Shown here: one piece after another, positions 35,459 through 43,882 of the stretch
How the letters are laid out: each line of letters starts with the position of its first letter
How positions within the stretch are numbered: position 1 is the first letter of the stretch
NCBI GenBank assembly: GCA_016220085.1
Contig: JACRIN010000017.1
Location: forward strand, 1-46,944
DNA length: 46,944 bases
DNA from: Planctomycetota bacterium
Lineage (GTDB): Bacteria > Planctomycetota > UBA1135 > GCA-002686595
Direction of reading: 5' to 3'
Program-made: the position numbers and the translations under genes
The notes under the pieces: generated by a model
Told to the model about the DNA's origin: nothing
Databases searched by the model: none
The model's input: only the letters and a program-made list of their open reading frames with translations

Positions 35459-36894
35459 GAGGCCACCGTCCAGGTCGTGGTCGCGCCGCCGCCCGACGAC
35501 GGCAAGCCGGGGAGCGTCAGGTCCTCGCTCATCAAGCGATCGTCGAAGTTGACGGTCAGCTTCGAGTGCGCGCCGTCGAAGTCACGGTTGATCTTCACTT
35601 GGTTGCCGGCGGTCATGTTGCCGTTGACGGTGACCGTCGCCGAGCCGCTGGCGGACAGGTTGGTGTCGTAGAAGTCGTTCTCCGCGTACATGAACGAGTC
35701 CATGCGCTCGAGCGTGCCGAACGTCGGGTCGCCGAAGAAGATGTTGCCGCTGTCCTTCTCCGCCTCGTCCTTGATCGCGATCAACGCGAGCCCGTCTTGC
35801 TCACCGGGTTGGTAGAGGATGTTGTCGGAGATGTAGATGTTGCCGCGCACGACGAGCGTGATCGCGGTCGGCGTTCCCTTCGAGTTCGAGAACGCGAACG
35901 AGTAGGCGCTGAGGTTGTGGACCCAGAGATTGCCGTCGATGTAGTAGACAGCGTTGTTGCCGTTGGGACCGGGCATGCCGTCGACGCCGGAGAGGTGCAA
36001 CTGCGACGCGGCCGCCGGGTCGATCTTGGAGCTCGAGCTGATCGTCCCGAACGGATCCTCGAGGAAGTAGTCGTCCTTGGCCGTCGTCGAGGTGTTCTTG
36101 ATGCGGTCGCTGGGGTTCTTGCGGAAGATGTGGGCCGGGTTGTCGATCGGGAGCTGCCACGCCTTGCCGCCGCAGCCGCCGGTCGACGAATAGGTCGCGG
36201 TCGAGAACAACGTCGCGACGTCGAAGTCGTGGTTCGACTCGTACTTCATGCCGGCGATGTCGGGGATCGGCAGCGGCTTGCTGGTCATGCCGGCCTCGCC
36301 GGAGATCGTGCCCGCCGCGCGGATGTCGCCCGTGATCGTCGCGTCGCCTTTGACGACGACGTTGCCGCCGCTGTAGACGTTGCCGGCGACGAGGTCCGCG
36401 CTCGTGCCCGTTCCGCCGAACGAGAGGTCGTAGAGCGGATCGGCGCTCGAATTGCCGGCGAACAGCGCGCTGCTGTAGACGCCTTCGGTTTGGCCGACCA
36501 GGACCGCTTCGAGCCCGACGTCACGCCCGTTGTGGCCGGCGAACGACTGCACGGTGAAGGTGCCGTCGCCGTTGTCGACCGCCGTGGTCCAGTAGGCGCC
36601 GCCGCCGAACGCCAGCGGTGCCTTGTAGCTCCCGAACGAGGCGGCTTGGCCTGAACGCACCGCGGCGATCGACGCCGAGAGGCCGGCTTCCGCGAGGTAG
36701 CGCGCCTTGGAGTTCTCCACGCCCGCGACGTTCTCGCGCTGGCGGTGCTGCGTGACCGCAAGCAGTGCGGCCGCCAGTCCAGCGACCGACACGAGGGTCA
36801 CCAGCGAGAGCACGAGAGCACCGCCGCGACGGGCGGAGCTGCGAGAGCATTGCGTGGAGCGCACGTTGGATTCCTGAGTCTCGTTTCGGTTCAT
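35434..36894 (-). CDS. PilX-like pilus/secretion accessory protein
   Basis: The 486-residue protein starts with a basic segment, then RRGGALVLSLVTLVSVAGLAA and a helix with YLAEAGLSASIAAV. This is the arrangement of the PilX N-terminal domain of minor type IV pilus proteins; it lacks the GFTLxE cleavage motif of its neighbours. The large C-terminal part is beta-rich and Asn/Gly/Ser-rich (NVYSGGNVVVKGDATITGDI, NAVYYIDGNLWVHN), resembling secreted beta-helical domains with polymer-like repeats. It is translationally coupled: its ATG overlaps the stop of the preceding pseudopilin gene (ATGA), and its end overlaps the HEAT gene. Minor pilins of this type prime pilus assembly or carry adhesive tips. 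Confidence 0.8.
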   Translation of the reverse strand: MNRNETQESNVRSTQCSRSSARRGGALVLSLVTLVSVAGLAAALLAVTQHRQRENVAGVENSKARYLAEAGLSASIAAVRSGQAASFGSYKAPLAFGGGAYWTTAVDNGDGTFTVQSFAGHNGRDVGLEAVLVGQTEGVYSSALFAGNSSADPLYDLSFGGTGTSADLVAGNVYSGGNVVVKGDATITGDIRAAGTISGEAGMTSKPLPIPDIAGMKYESNHDFDVATLFSTATYSSTGGCGGKAWQLPIDNPAHIFRKNPSDRIKNTSTTAKDDYFLEDPFGTISSSSKIDPAAASQLHLSGVDGMPGPNGNNAVYYIDGNLWVHNLSAYSFAFSNSKGTPTAITLVVRGNIYISDNILYQPGEQDGLALIAIKDEAEKDSGNIFFGDPTFGTLERMDSFMYAENDFYDTNLSASGSATVTVNGNMTAGNQVKINRDFDGAHSKLTVNFDDRLMSEDLTLPGLPSSGGGATTTWTVASWREIPAN

Positions 36895-37571
36895 TGGTTG
36901 CGCGGGCGCACCGTCGTCTGGAGCGTGCGGACGATGCTCCGTCCCTGGCGCGTCGGCCGTTCGATCGTCAGGCGCACGGTCAGCGTCGAGTTGCCGTCGG
37001 AGAGGAAGCTGAGTCCGCCTTCGTCCCGCAAGCCGTTGCCGTTGTCGTCGTTGCCGTTCTGGACCTCGCCGACGGCGAACTCGCGCACGAAGTGTCCGAT
37101 CACGAACACCTGCGCGGGCGTCGCGACGTCGGGCACGAGCTCGACACGTCGTTCGTCGATCAGGCCGTTGCCGTTGTCGTCGAGTCCGTTGTCGAGCTCG
37201 CCGGTGTCGATCACCGAACGCAGGATCTGCGTCGGTCCGTGCACGAGCGCGCCTGCGGCCCAGCCGCGACCGCGGTTGAACGTCAGCGAGTCGGAGCCGA
37301 ACGGCGCGGTCGCCGCGGGCGCGAGCGTGGTGAAGTCGGCGTCTCGGAGCTCGTCGGCGATCCGATCGAGCAGTCGCTGCGCGTTCGCGTCGACTTCCGC
37401 GACGCTGGTGCCTTCCTCGAAGGCGGACGAGCCGCTGGTGAGCGCGCGCACCATCGCGCCGAGCACGATCAACAGCACGGCCGAGGCGATGGTCAGCTCG
37501 AGCAGCGTGAAGCCTCCGCGCGGCCGGATTTCGATCGATGTGCGGGGCATCGTTGGCGGTGTGCGGCTCAT
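36891..37571 (-). CDS. PilW-like pseudopilin with calcium-loop motifs
   Basis: The 226-residue protein is a prepilin. After a 20-residue basic leader comes GFTLLELTIASAVLLIVLGA, cleaved after Gly20 with Glu25 at +5. The body is typical of PilW/GspJ-like minor pilins (ANAQRLLDRIADELRDADF). It contains two Asp/Asn-rich loops, DDNGNGLIDE and DDNGNGLRDE, resembling EF-hand or thrombospondin-type calcium loops. ATG 37571 overlaps the stop of the preceding gene, and its own stop overlaps the next ATG. It is exported by a type IV pilus or type II secretion-like machine whose ATPase and platform genes are not in this window. Confidence 0.83.
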   Translation of the reverse strand: MSRTPPTMPRTSIEIRPRGGFTLLELTIASAVLLIVLGAMVRALTSGSSAFEEGTSVAEVDANAQRLLDRIADELRDADFTTLAPAATAPFGSDSLTFNRGRGWAAGALVHGPTQILRSVIDTGELDNGLDDNGNGLIDERRVELVPDVATPAQVFVIGHFVREFAVGEVQNGNDDNGNGLRDEGGLSFLSDGNSTLTVRLTIERPTRQGRSIVRTLQTTVRPRNQ

Positions 37572-38125
37572 CGTTGGCAGAGGAATGTCTCGAGGTCCAG
37601 GTGGCGCTCGCCGGTCGAGCTGCGCCATTCGATGCGCACGCGCACGGGCAGCAGTCGGTAGTCGGCCGCGTGATCCGCGTTGTCGATCGCGCCGTCGCCG
37701 TTCAGGTCCGCGGGCAGCCCGAGCGCGGCGTCGACTTCGTCCTCGGCGAGCCACAGCGGCCCGTTGCCGCCGTTCGGGAAGAGCACCTCGCCCGGGAGTC
37801 CGTCGGCGTCGCCGTCGATCGCTTGCAGTCCGGGCACCGCGAAGTCGCAGCCGACCGCGGCGCCGACGAGCGCGCCGTCGTCCGCGTTGCTCCCATTGAA
37901 GGCCGCGAAGACCTCGCCGAACGTGCGGCCTTGCATCGTCTCGAGCATCTCTTGCGCGGCCTGTCGAGCGAGCACGGTCTCGCGCTGGACGCGATTCATG
38001 CCGAGGGAGGCGACCAGCGAGCCGGTGAACCCGGAGATCGCGATCGAGAGGATGACGATGCAGACCATCACCTCGATCAGGGTGAAGCCTCCGCGTCGCG
38101 TGGAGATTCGTCGATTCGGTTGCAT
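37568..38125 (-). CDS. PilV/GspI-like pseudopilin with dockerin-like loop
   Basis: The 185-residue prepilin has a 13-residue basic leader and the motif GFTLIEVMVCIVILSIAISG, cleaved after Gly13 with Glu18 at +5. The following helix (RETVLARQAAQEMLETMQGR) is like PilV or GspI. The C-terminal domain carries DLNGDGAIDNADHAADY, close to a dockerin or EF-hand calcium loop. It is the first gene of a tightly overlapped minus-strand operon (PilV-like, PilW-like, PilX-like, HEAT). The promoter must lie in the 160 bp between it and the cytochrome gene. The assembly machine and major pilin are not in the window. Confidence 0.83.
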   Translation of the reverse strand: MQPNRRISTRRGGFTLIEVMVCIVILSIAISGFTGSLVASLGMNRVQRETVLARQAAQEMLETMQGRTFGEVFAAFNGSNADDGALVGAAVGCDFAVPGLQAIDGDADGLPGEVLFPNGGNGPLWLAEDEVDAALGLPADLNGDGAIDNADHAADYRLLPVRVRIEWRSSTGERHLDLETFLCQR

Positions 38126-38284
38126 GCGCTGCTCGGACGCGCAGAGCAGACCGTGCGAGAGCTCGCCGGCCGTCCTGCACCGTTCGGCGGGGCAGATCGA
38201 CCCGCGGCGCGAGCGACGTTGAGGGATTTCGCGGTCCTCGCGCGGAGCCCGTGGGGGACGTGGAAACGCTTTCCCGTCGGGAGC

Positions 38285-39667
38285 TCAGCGCGCGGCGACC
38301 GCGGCGCGCACGGTCGCCATTTCGACGACCGTGGGCTCGAACGCGCGCTCACCGAGCACGTCGCGCACGACGTGCGGTGGCGCGATTCGATAGAGCAGCC
38401 GCGCTTCGATCGTCGACTCTCCGGCGTCGGGCGGGAGCGCGCAGCGATACGCGTCGTGGGTCGTGCCTTTCGGCGGCACCACGCGCTTCCACCCGAACGA
38501 CACCGCCTCCCACGGTTTGAACGTCTTCTCGCCGCGCGCGTCGAGCGTGATCGCGCCGAAGCGAGCGGTTCCGGGCGTGATTTCGCCGCTCGGGTCGAGC
38601 GCGCCGCTCTCGAACAACACGCGACCGTCGGCCGAGAGCACGCGCACGTGGAGCCACATCTCGCGCAGCTCGGTCAGGCTCGTCGGAAGCGCGTGACCGG
38701 CGCCGACGTTGTGGACGACGACCTCGAACGCGAGCTCCTCGCCAGCCGCGCGCGGCGCGATCTCGAGCGCCAGCGTGGCCGCGCTCTTCAACCGGGCCTC
38801 GGCCATCTCCGCGTGCTTGCGGTCGCCGCCGAGGCGCTCGGCGTCGACGTTGCCGCCGACGAAGAAGTGGGGGTCGATCTCGCGCTCGTCGCCCTTGGTC
38901 GCGGAGCGCCCGCGCCGTTCGACCGGCTGGAGCGTCGCGGCGACCTGGATGGCGTCCTCGACGCTCGCCATGTGGCAGTCCTGGCATTGGATGCCCTTCT
39001 CCGCGTAGACGCTGCGCTTCCACTCGTCGTACGTGTGCTCGATCCGCAGCCCGTTGGTCGGGTGGATGATCGTGTGGCACGACGCGCAGAACTCCGAGGA
39101 CTCGAAGAACTCGCGCCGTTCGGCCGAGTGCGCGGGATTGCGAGCGATCGACTCGAGCGGCCCGAACTTCGTCCGGCCCGGGTGCAGCACGAACGACGCG
39201 TTCCCGGGCTCGCCCCACGGCCCGGCGAGTCCGTTCAACGCTTCGATCTGGTGGCAGACGTCGCACGTCACGCCCGCCTTGGCCTCGACGGGGAGCGCGG
39301 CTTCCGGCACGTCGGGAATCCAGCCCGCGACGACCCCCGCGGGCGAGTGACAGCCCGAGCAGTACGCGTACATCTCGGGACCGGCTTCCTCGCGAGCGAG
39401 CTCGGCGAACGCGCGATAGAGCAGATCCTCGTGCGAGACCGAGTGCATCGAGCCCGCGAGCTCGGCACCTTGACGCGGATGACAGAGCGCGCAATCGGAA
39501 CTGACGAAGAACTCGTCGATCGGCACGCGCGCGCCGTCGGGCGTCGCGATCCGCGAGAGTCCGAACGGCCCGCGCGGCGGATCCTGGACGCCGGCGGCGA
39601 GCGCGGTCGCCGCGAGGGCGAGCGACGAGACGAGCAGTCCGAGGCGGACGGAACGGGAGAGGTGCAT
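38285..39667 (-). CDS. exported pentaheme cytochrome c
   Basis: The 460-residue protein has a signal peptide (MHLSRSVRLGLLVSSLALAAT) and five CxxCH heme sites at about residues 59 (CALCH), 103 (CSGCH), 135 (CDVCH), 194 (CASCH) and 228 (CQDCH). All lie in the N-terminal half, in the arrangement of the cytochrome c554/NrfA-like multiheme fold. The C-terminal 200 residues form a beta-rich domain (ELAFEVVVHNVGAGHALPTS), also seen in other planctomycete multiheme proteins. It is periplasmic and transfers electrons; the partner and acceptor are unknown. ATG 39667 is used because it gives the signal peptide; the long frame upstream is a shadow across the 19-bp repeat array. Confidence 0.88.
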   Translation of the reverse strand: MHLSRSVRLGLLVSSLALAATALAAGVQDPPRGPFGLSRIATPDGARVPIDEFFVSSDCALCHPRQGAELAGSMHSVSHEDLLYRAFAELAREEAGPEMYAYCSGCHSPAGVVAGWIPDVPEAALPVEAKAGVTCDVCHQIEALNGLAGPWGEPGNASFVLHPGRTKFGPLESIARNPAHSAERREFFESSEFCASCHTIIHPTNGLRIEHTYDEWKRSVYAEKGIQCQDCHMASVEDAIQVAATLQPVERRGRSATKGDEREIDPHFFVGGNVDAERLGGDRKHAEMAEARLKSAATLALEIAPRAAGEELAFEVVVHNVGAGHALPTSLTELREMWLHVRVLSADGRVLFESGALDPSGEITPGTARFGAITLDARGEKTFKPWEAVSFGWKRVVPPKGTTHDAYRCALPPDAGESTIEARLLYRIAPPHVVRDVLGERAFEPTVVEMATVRAAVAAR

Positions 39668-39715
39668 GCGTCGAGGGGGCGAGCGCGAGCATCCTATTCC
39701 CTCGCGACGTTCGAT

Positions 39716-39926
39716 GGTGCTCGCAGTGCTGGATGGTCCGCGCGGCGCTCGCGGGTCCTGGCGACGCGCGAGGGTGCCGGCAGAACGCGAGGGTCCTGGC
39801 GGTGCTCGATCGGTCCTTGAAGTGCCCGAGTGGCATCGCACGGCCCAAAGGGTCTCGCCTTGCTCGAAGGCTCTCGCCCTGCTCGAGGGAGCCTCGCAGT
39901 GCCCGATGGTCCCCGCAGTGCTCGAT
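39716..39926. repeat. 19-bp degenerate tandem repeat, eleven units
   Basis: Eleven consecutive units of 19 bp (two of 20) fill the gap between the divergent cytochrome and VCBS genes. They start at 39716, 39735, 39754, 39773, 39792, 39812, 39832, 39851, 39870, 39889 and 39908, with consensus near GGTCCTCGCAGTGCTCGAT. The units are diverged but in strict register. There are no spacers, and the 19-bp period makes coding use unlikely. The array must overlap or lie next to the promoters of both flanking genes. Confidence 0.75.
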
Positions 39927-39974
39927 GGCGGGTTCCGGCGACTTCGCATAGAAGGGAAGGACTCCGGAGGTCCC

Positions 39975-42125
39975 ATGCTGACGTGCTGCTTCGCCTTGCT
40001 CTGCGCTCCGCTCGCTCCCCAGGCGCCCGCGCCGCCCGTCGACGTGCCGCTGTCGCTCTGGACGTCGCCGAACTGGCCGACGGGCACCGTCTTCGGTTCG
40101 AACTACGGGCTCGCCGCGGGCGACTACGACGCCGATGGCTGGGTCGACGTCTTCAACTCGAACACCGGAGAGCTCTTCCGCAATCTCCAAGGCCACGATT
40201 GGCAGCTCGTCGCCGACCTCTCGCCGCTCCTGATGCCCGGCGTGCGCTACGGCGCGGCGTTCGGCGACTTCGACGGCAACGGTTTCCCGGACCTCGCGAC
40301 CGAGCCGCGCAAGATCCTCACCGGCAACGGGCGCTTGAGCTTGCTCGAGAACCTCGGGCCGAACGGCGGCGGCTTCCGCGAGATCGCCGCGAAGCCGTGG
40401 CGCGTCGACGTGCAGCCGTACGACTGCTACACCGAGACCAACAACTGGGCGGACGTCGACGGCGACGGGTGGATCGAGCTCTTCATGCCCACGTACAACG
40501 CGGGCAGCGGCTTCTCGACCGGCAACTGGTTGCTGAAGAACCTCGGACCGATGACGCCGTCGCAGAAGTGCGCGTTCCAGGACGTCAGCGATGCCGCCGG
40601 GATCGGCAACGCGCCCGGAGCCGATCGCCCCGAAGGCGCGCAGTTCGTCGATTTCGACCAGGACGGCGACCTCGACCTCTACTGCAACGAAGCGATCTAT
40701 CAGAACGTCTCGACGCTCGGCGTGCCGCGGTTCGCGCTCCTCGAGCCGGCGGAGTCCGGCGTGCTCGCGCTCGGCGTGCTCGACGAAGGCGCCGCGTGCG
40801 CCGACTACGACATGGACGGCGACCTCGATCTGTTGGTCGAGTTCACGTCCGCGCCGTGGTGCACGATCTACGAGAACCGCGGCGACGGGACGTTTCTCGA
40901 GGAGACCGGCGTGATCGATCAGAACTCGCTCGGCGTCGCGCTCGGCATGTCGCTCGAGGACTGGGACATGGACGGCGACATGGATTGGACCACCAGCGGC
41001 ATCTTCCGTCGCAATCGCATGGTCGAGGACGGCGCGCGTCACTACACGATCGCGACCACCAATCTGGTCGCGGGTTGGATCGGCGGCGCGCTGCCGAGCT
41101 GGATGGACTGGGATCGCGACGGCGACCTCGATTGCGCGCTCGGTCACTACGGGCTGCAGGCGCGGATGCTTCAGAACGACCTGTACGACGCGGCGACTTC
41201 CGCGATCGATCGGCGCTACGTGCGCGTGCGACCGCTGCGCCCGTCGACGCAGGTGCCGCTCGGCTTGGACAACGAGTTCGGCGCGAACGTCGAGATCGAG
41301 CTCGCCCAGGGCGGCGACGGTCACCGCCGCATCAAGTTCACGCAGTCGGGCTCGGGCTACATCAATCAGAACGAGTACGCGCTCAACTTCGGCTTGCCGC
41401 CGTCGCCGCAGGACCTCGTGTTCTCGGTCAGCGTCGATTTCCCGGTCGTCTCCGGTCGCGGGATCTGGCGCGTCGACGAGCGCGTCAATCCGGCGCTCGG
41501 CTCGATCCAGCTCGCGACGTTGGTCGATCGCGAGCTCCAGGTCCTGCGCGACGGGCGCGTGCGGATCGACGGCGTGGAGCACGCGCCGCTCGCGGGCGTC
41601 AGTCCGACGCTCGCCGACGCCGCGGGCGGACTCCAGCAAGTCGCGCCCGGCGCGCCGCTCCTGCCGCCGGTCGCCGCGCCGTTCTCCGACGCGTGGGCGG
41701 TGCTCGGGCTCTCCACCGTCGGCGCGAACGCGCCGGTGGTCGTGCGCCAGCTCGACCTCGACGGCGCGCTCGACGTTCCGGTCGCGTGCGACGGCGCGCT
41801 CGCCAACGTCGTCGTCTGGGACGTCACCAATCCCACGCAACCCAAGTCGCAAGCGAATCACCGCCTGGCGCTCGCGACCGACCCGCGCAACCACCGCTCG
41901 CACTTCCGCACGAACCTCGTGCTCGCGCCCGGCCGCGAGTGGCTCGTCGCCGCGCGCGTCGGCGCGTTCCGCTCGAGCCCGGCGCGAGGCGAGCTGTCCG
42001 TCGGAGGCCTGACCGTGCGCGGCTCGGCGCTCGTCCAGAATTCGAACGCGTGCGGCGCGGCGGCCTTGATCGCGGCAACGCTCGATCCGAGCAAGCTGTA
42101 CTTCTCGCTGCGCTTCGGTCGTTGA
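39975..42125 (+). CDS. exported VCBS / ASPIC-UnbV repeat protein
   Basis: The 716-residue protein has a short hydrophobic leader (MLTCCFALLCAPLAP). FG-GAP/VCBS blades follow: AAGDYDADGWVDVFNSN, FGDFDGNGFPDLAT, WADVDGDGWIELF, VDFDQDGDLDLYCNE, ADYDMDGDLDLLVEF, DWDMDGDMDWTTSG and DWDRDGDLDCALGHYG. Next comes a segment like the ASPIC/UnbV domain (NEFGANVEIELAQGG, then SGSGYINQNEYALNFGL). The last 200 residues are an unassigned beta-rich region. Such proteins are secreted and common in Planctomycetota; the function is unknown. A GGAGG six bases before ATG 39975 fixes the start. It is transcribed away from the pentaheme cytochrome gene across the 19-bp repeat array. Confidence 0.86.
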   Translation: MLTCCFALLCAPLAPQAPAPPVDVPLSLWTSPNWPTGTVFGSNYGLAAGDYDADGWVDVFNSNTGELFRNLQGHDWQLVADLSPLLMPGVRYGAAFGDFDGNGFPDLATEPRKILTGNGRLSLLENLGPNGGGFREIAAKPWRVDVQPYDCYTETNNWADVDGDGWIELFMPTYNAGSGFSTGNWLLKNLGPMTPSQKCAFQDVSDAAGIGNAPGADRPEGAQFVDFDQDGDLDLYCNEAIYQNVSTLGVPRFALLEPAESGVLALGVLDEGAACADYDMDGDLDLLVEFTSAPWCTIYENRGDGTFLEETGVIDQNSLGVALGMSLEDWDMDGDMDWTTSGIFRRNRMVEDGARHYTIATTNLVAGWIGGALPSWMDWDRDGDLDCALGHYGLQARMLQNDLYDAATSAIDRRYVRVRPLRPSTQVPLGLDNEFGANVEIELAQGGDGHRRIKFTQSGSGYINQNEYALNFGLPPSPQDLVFSVSVDFPVVSGRGIWRVDERVNPALGSIQLATLVDRELQVLRDGRVRIDGVEHAPLAGVSPTLADAAGGLQQVAPGAPLLPPVAAPFSDAWAVLGLSTVGANAPVVVRQLDLDGALDVPVACDGALANVVVWDVTNPTQPKSQANHRLALATDPRNHRSHFRTNLVLAPGREWLVAARVGAFRSSPARGELSVGGLTVRGSALVQNSNACGAAALIAATLDPSKLYFSLRFGR

Positions 42126-42184
42126 GTGCCGCCAGCCTGCATTCGCGGGTTCCAGAACGGAGTTCGCACTCAGCCGAACGGTCC

Positions 42185-42216
42185 AACGACGCCGCGCTCT
42201 CCGCCGCGTCGTCGTT
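42185..42216 (+). terminator. hairpin after VCBS/ASPIC gene
   Basis: An inverted repeat (AACGACGCCGCG / CGCGTCGTCGTT, 11 of 12 positions pair, 8-base loop) lies 60 bp after the stop. The rest of the 281-bp gap to the sulfatase gene shows no gene and must hold that gene's promoter. Confidence 0.5.
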
Positions 42217-42406
42217 GATTCGCGATCGGAGCACTCCAAGAGTCCGGCGCGCGAATTCCTGGACTCGCCCGCGCGACCCTCGTCCGCCGAATTCCCGCGA
42301 GCCGCTCCGACCTCGCACCGCTAGGATCGGGTTCGACAGTTGGCGATGCGGACCGCACTCGCAGTGCGCGTGCATCGCCACCGATGACACGTGCTGGGGG
42401 GAACAC

Positions 42407-43765
42407 ATGCTTCCGTGGTCTCGCTTCTTCGTGCGGCGCTGCGCACGGTTTCGATGGACGTGCTCGGGCCGCGCTTTCGCCGCACTGCTCGCACTCACAC
42501 TGTTGCCGGTTGCGCGGGTCGACGGCGCCTACTCCGGTGCTCCGAGCTCGGCCGAGTCGCTCCAAGGCAATGCGATCGGGGCGCGGGTGCTCCTGATCGT
42601 CGCCGACGACATCGGTGCCGAGCTGTTCGACGAAGCCATCGCCGCGGGGCGCGCGCCAGCGATGGCGGAGCTTCAATCCCAAGGCGTGCGCTTCACGCGA
42701 TTCTGGTCGGCGCCCGTCTGTTCACCGAGTCGAGCGCGCATCGAGTCCGGCCTCGACGCGTATCGCACCGGGAATCTGTGCGGCGCGCTTACCCATTGGA
42801 ACTCGACGTACGCGGGCCCGAGCTCGAAGTGGATCGGCGAAGGACTGCCCGGGCGGCGTACTCGGCGTGGAAAGTGGCACATGACGGGCTCCGCTCCGAT
42901 GCCGGCGCTTGCTCTGCGCGGCTACGACGAGTTCTCGGGGTCGCACGGGAACCTGAATCAGCAAGTCGATCCGCAGCACGTCTCCACGAACTACTACTCG
43001 TGGTGGAAGCACGACACGCACGCGCCGCTGCTTCACTGCCTGACGTTCGCCACGAACGACACATTCGCGGACGTCTCCGCCGATCTCGATCTGGGCATCG
43101 AGTTCATCTACGCGAGTCCGAACGCGATTCACAAGCCCACGCTGCCGCCGCCGCCGGACGACGAGCCGCCCGGGGTGGACTACTTCTCCACGATGGACGT
43201 GCACGAGCAGCAGCTCCAGTTCCTGCAGCATCTCGACTTTCGAATCGGGCAGGTCGCAAGGAAGGCGTTGGATGCGGGATACGTCGTGATCCTCACGGCC
43301 GACAACGGAACCAGCGGTGCGGGAAAGGGAGGGCTGCACGAGGATGGCCTGCGCACTGCGTTGATCATCTGTGGCCGGGGCGTGAAGCAGGGCCTGGTGA
43401 GCGACCGACTGGTGCAAGAGACCGACTTGTGGGCCACGATTCGCGAGCTGCGTGGCGCTGACTTCGAAGGCGCGACGGACTCCCTCAGCTTCACCGACGA
43501 GTTCCTGCTCGAACCGATGCGGGGCGCTCCGCGGCGAGACCACTTGACGTGCGACGTCTTTCCGACGAACGGTGTCCCGCCGACGTGGTCGAACTGGGAT
43601 CGAGCGGTCCGCGGCGAGCGCTACAAGCTGATCGTCACTCCGACGGAGAACGAGCTCTACGACCTGGATGTCGACCCCGACGAGGCTGACGACCTGCTGA
43701 CTCACCCCGCGCTCACGCCGGAGCAGCGCGCTGCGCTGTCGGAGCTTCGGGGCTGGCTGCGCTGA
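42407..43765 (+). CDS. exported sulfatase (formylglycine type)
   Basis: The 452-residue protein has a long basic leader then a signal sequence (FAALLALTLLPVARVDGA). The alkaline-phosphatase-fold sulfatase domain follows, with metal Asp pair LIVADDIGAE (D67, D68), catalytic motif APVCSPSRARIESG (C105 to be converted to formylglycine), RGKWHMTG, and later TADNGTSG with metal Asp/Asn. The C-terminus RYKLIVTPTENELYDLD is typical. It hydrolyses a sulfate ester, probably on a sulfated glycan. The formylglycine-generating enzyme at 18794 could activate it. ATG 42407 follows GGGGGAA. Codon use looks less extreme in GC than in neighbouring genes, which may hint at a different history (by eye only). 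Confidence 0.9.
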   Translation: MLPWSRFFVRRCARFRWTCSGRAFAALLALTLLPVARVDGAYSGAPSSAESLQGNAIGARVLLIVADDIGAELFDEAIAAGRAPAMAELQSQGVRFTRFWSAPVCSPSRARIESGLDAYRTGNLCGALTHWNSTYAGPSSKWIGEGLPGRRTRRGKWHMTGSAPMPALALRGYDEFSGSHGNLNQQVDPQHVSTNYYSWWKHDTHAPLLHCLTFATNDTFADVSADLDLGIEFIYASPNAIHKPTLPPPPDDEPPGVDYFSTMDVHEQQLQFLQHLDFRIGQVARKALDAGYVVILTADNGTSGAGKGGLHEDGLRTALIICGRGVKQGLVSDRLVQETDLWATIRELRGADFEGATDSLSFTDEFLLEPMRGAPRRDHLTCDVFPTNGVPPTWSNWDRAVRGERYKLIVTPTENELYDLDVDPDEADDLLTHPALTPEQRAALSELRGWLR

Positions 43766-43882
43766 CCGACGGGCAACCACGGGCACACCGAATCGCGCGC
43801 GCGGACATTCCGCGAGCGTGACGGCCGGCCGCGCACTCGGCAGACTCTCGACCACACGGGTCGGCCGGCCCACTCACGACGC

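Noticed and set aside
38349..42239. A 1296-codon minus-strand reading frame
   Set aside because: It is a shadow frame across the cytochrome, the repeat array and the VCBS gene. Its translation is Arg-rich without domains, while the annotated frames carry heme sites and FG-GAP loops.
39830..43765. A single fused VCBS-sulfatase protein
   Set aside because: The sulfatase frame stays open upstream only by chance in GC-rich DNA. The VCBS gene is in a different frame with its own stop at 42125, and the sulfatase has its own signal peptide from 42407.
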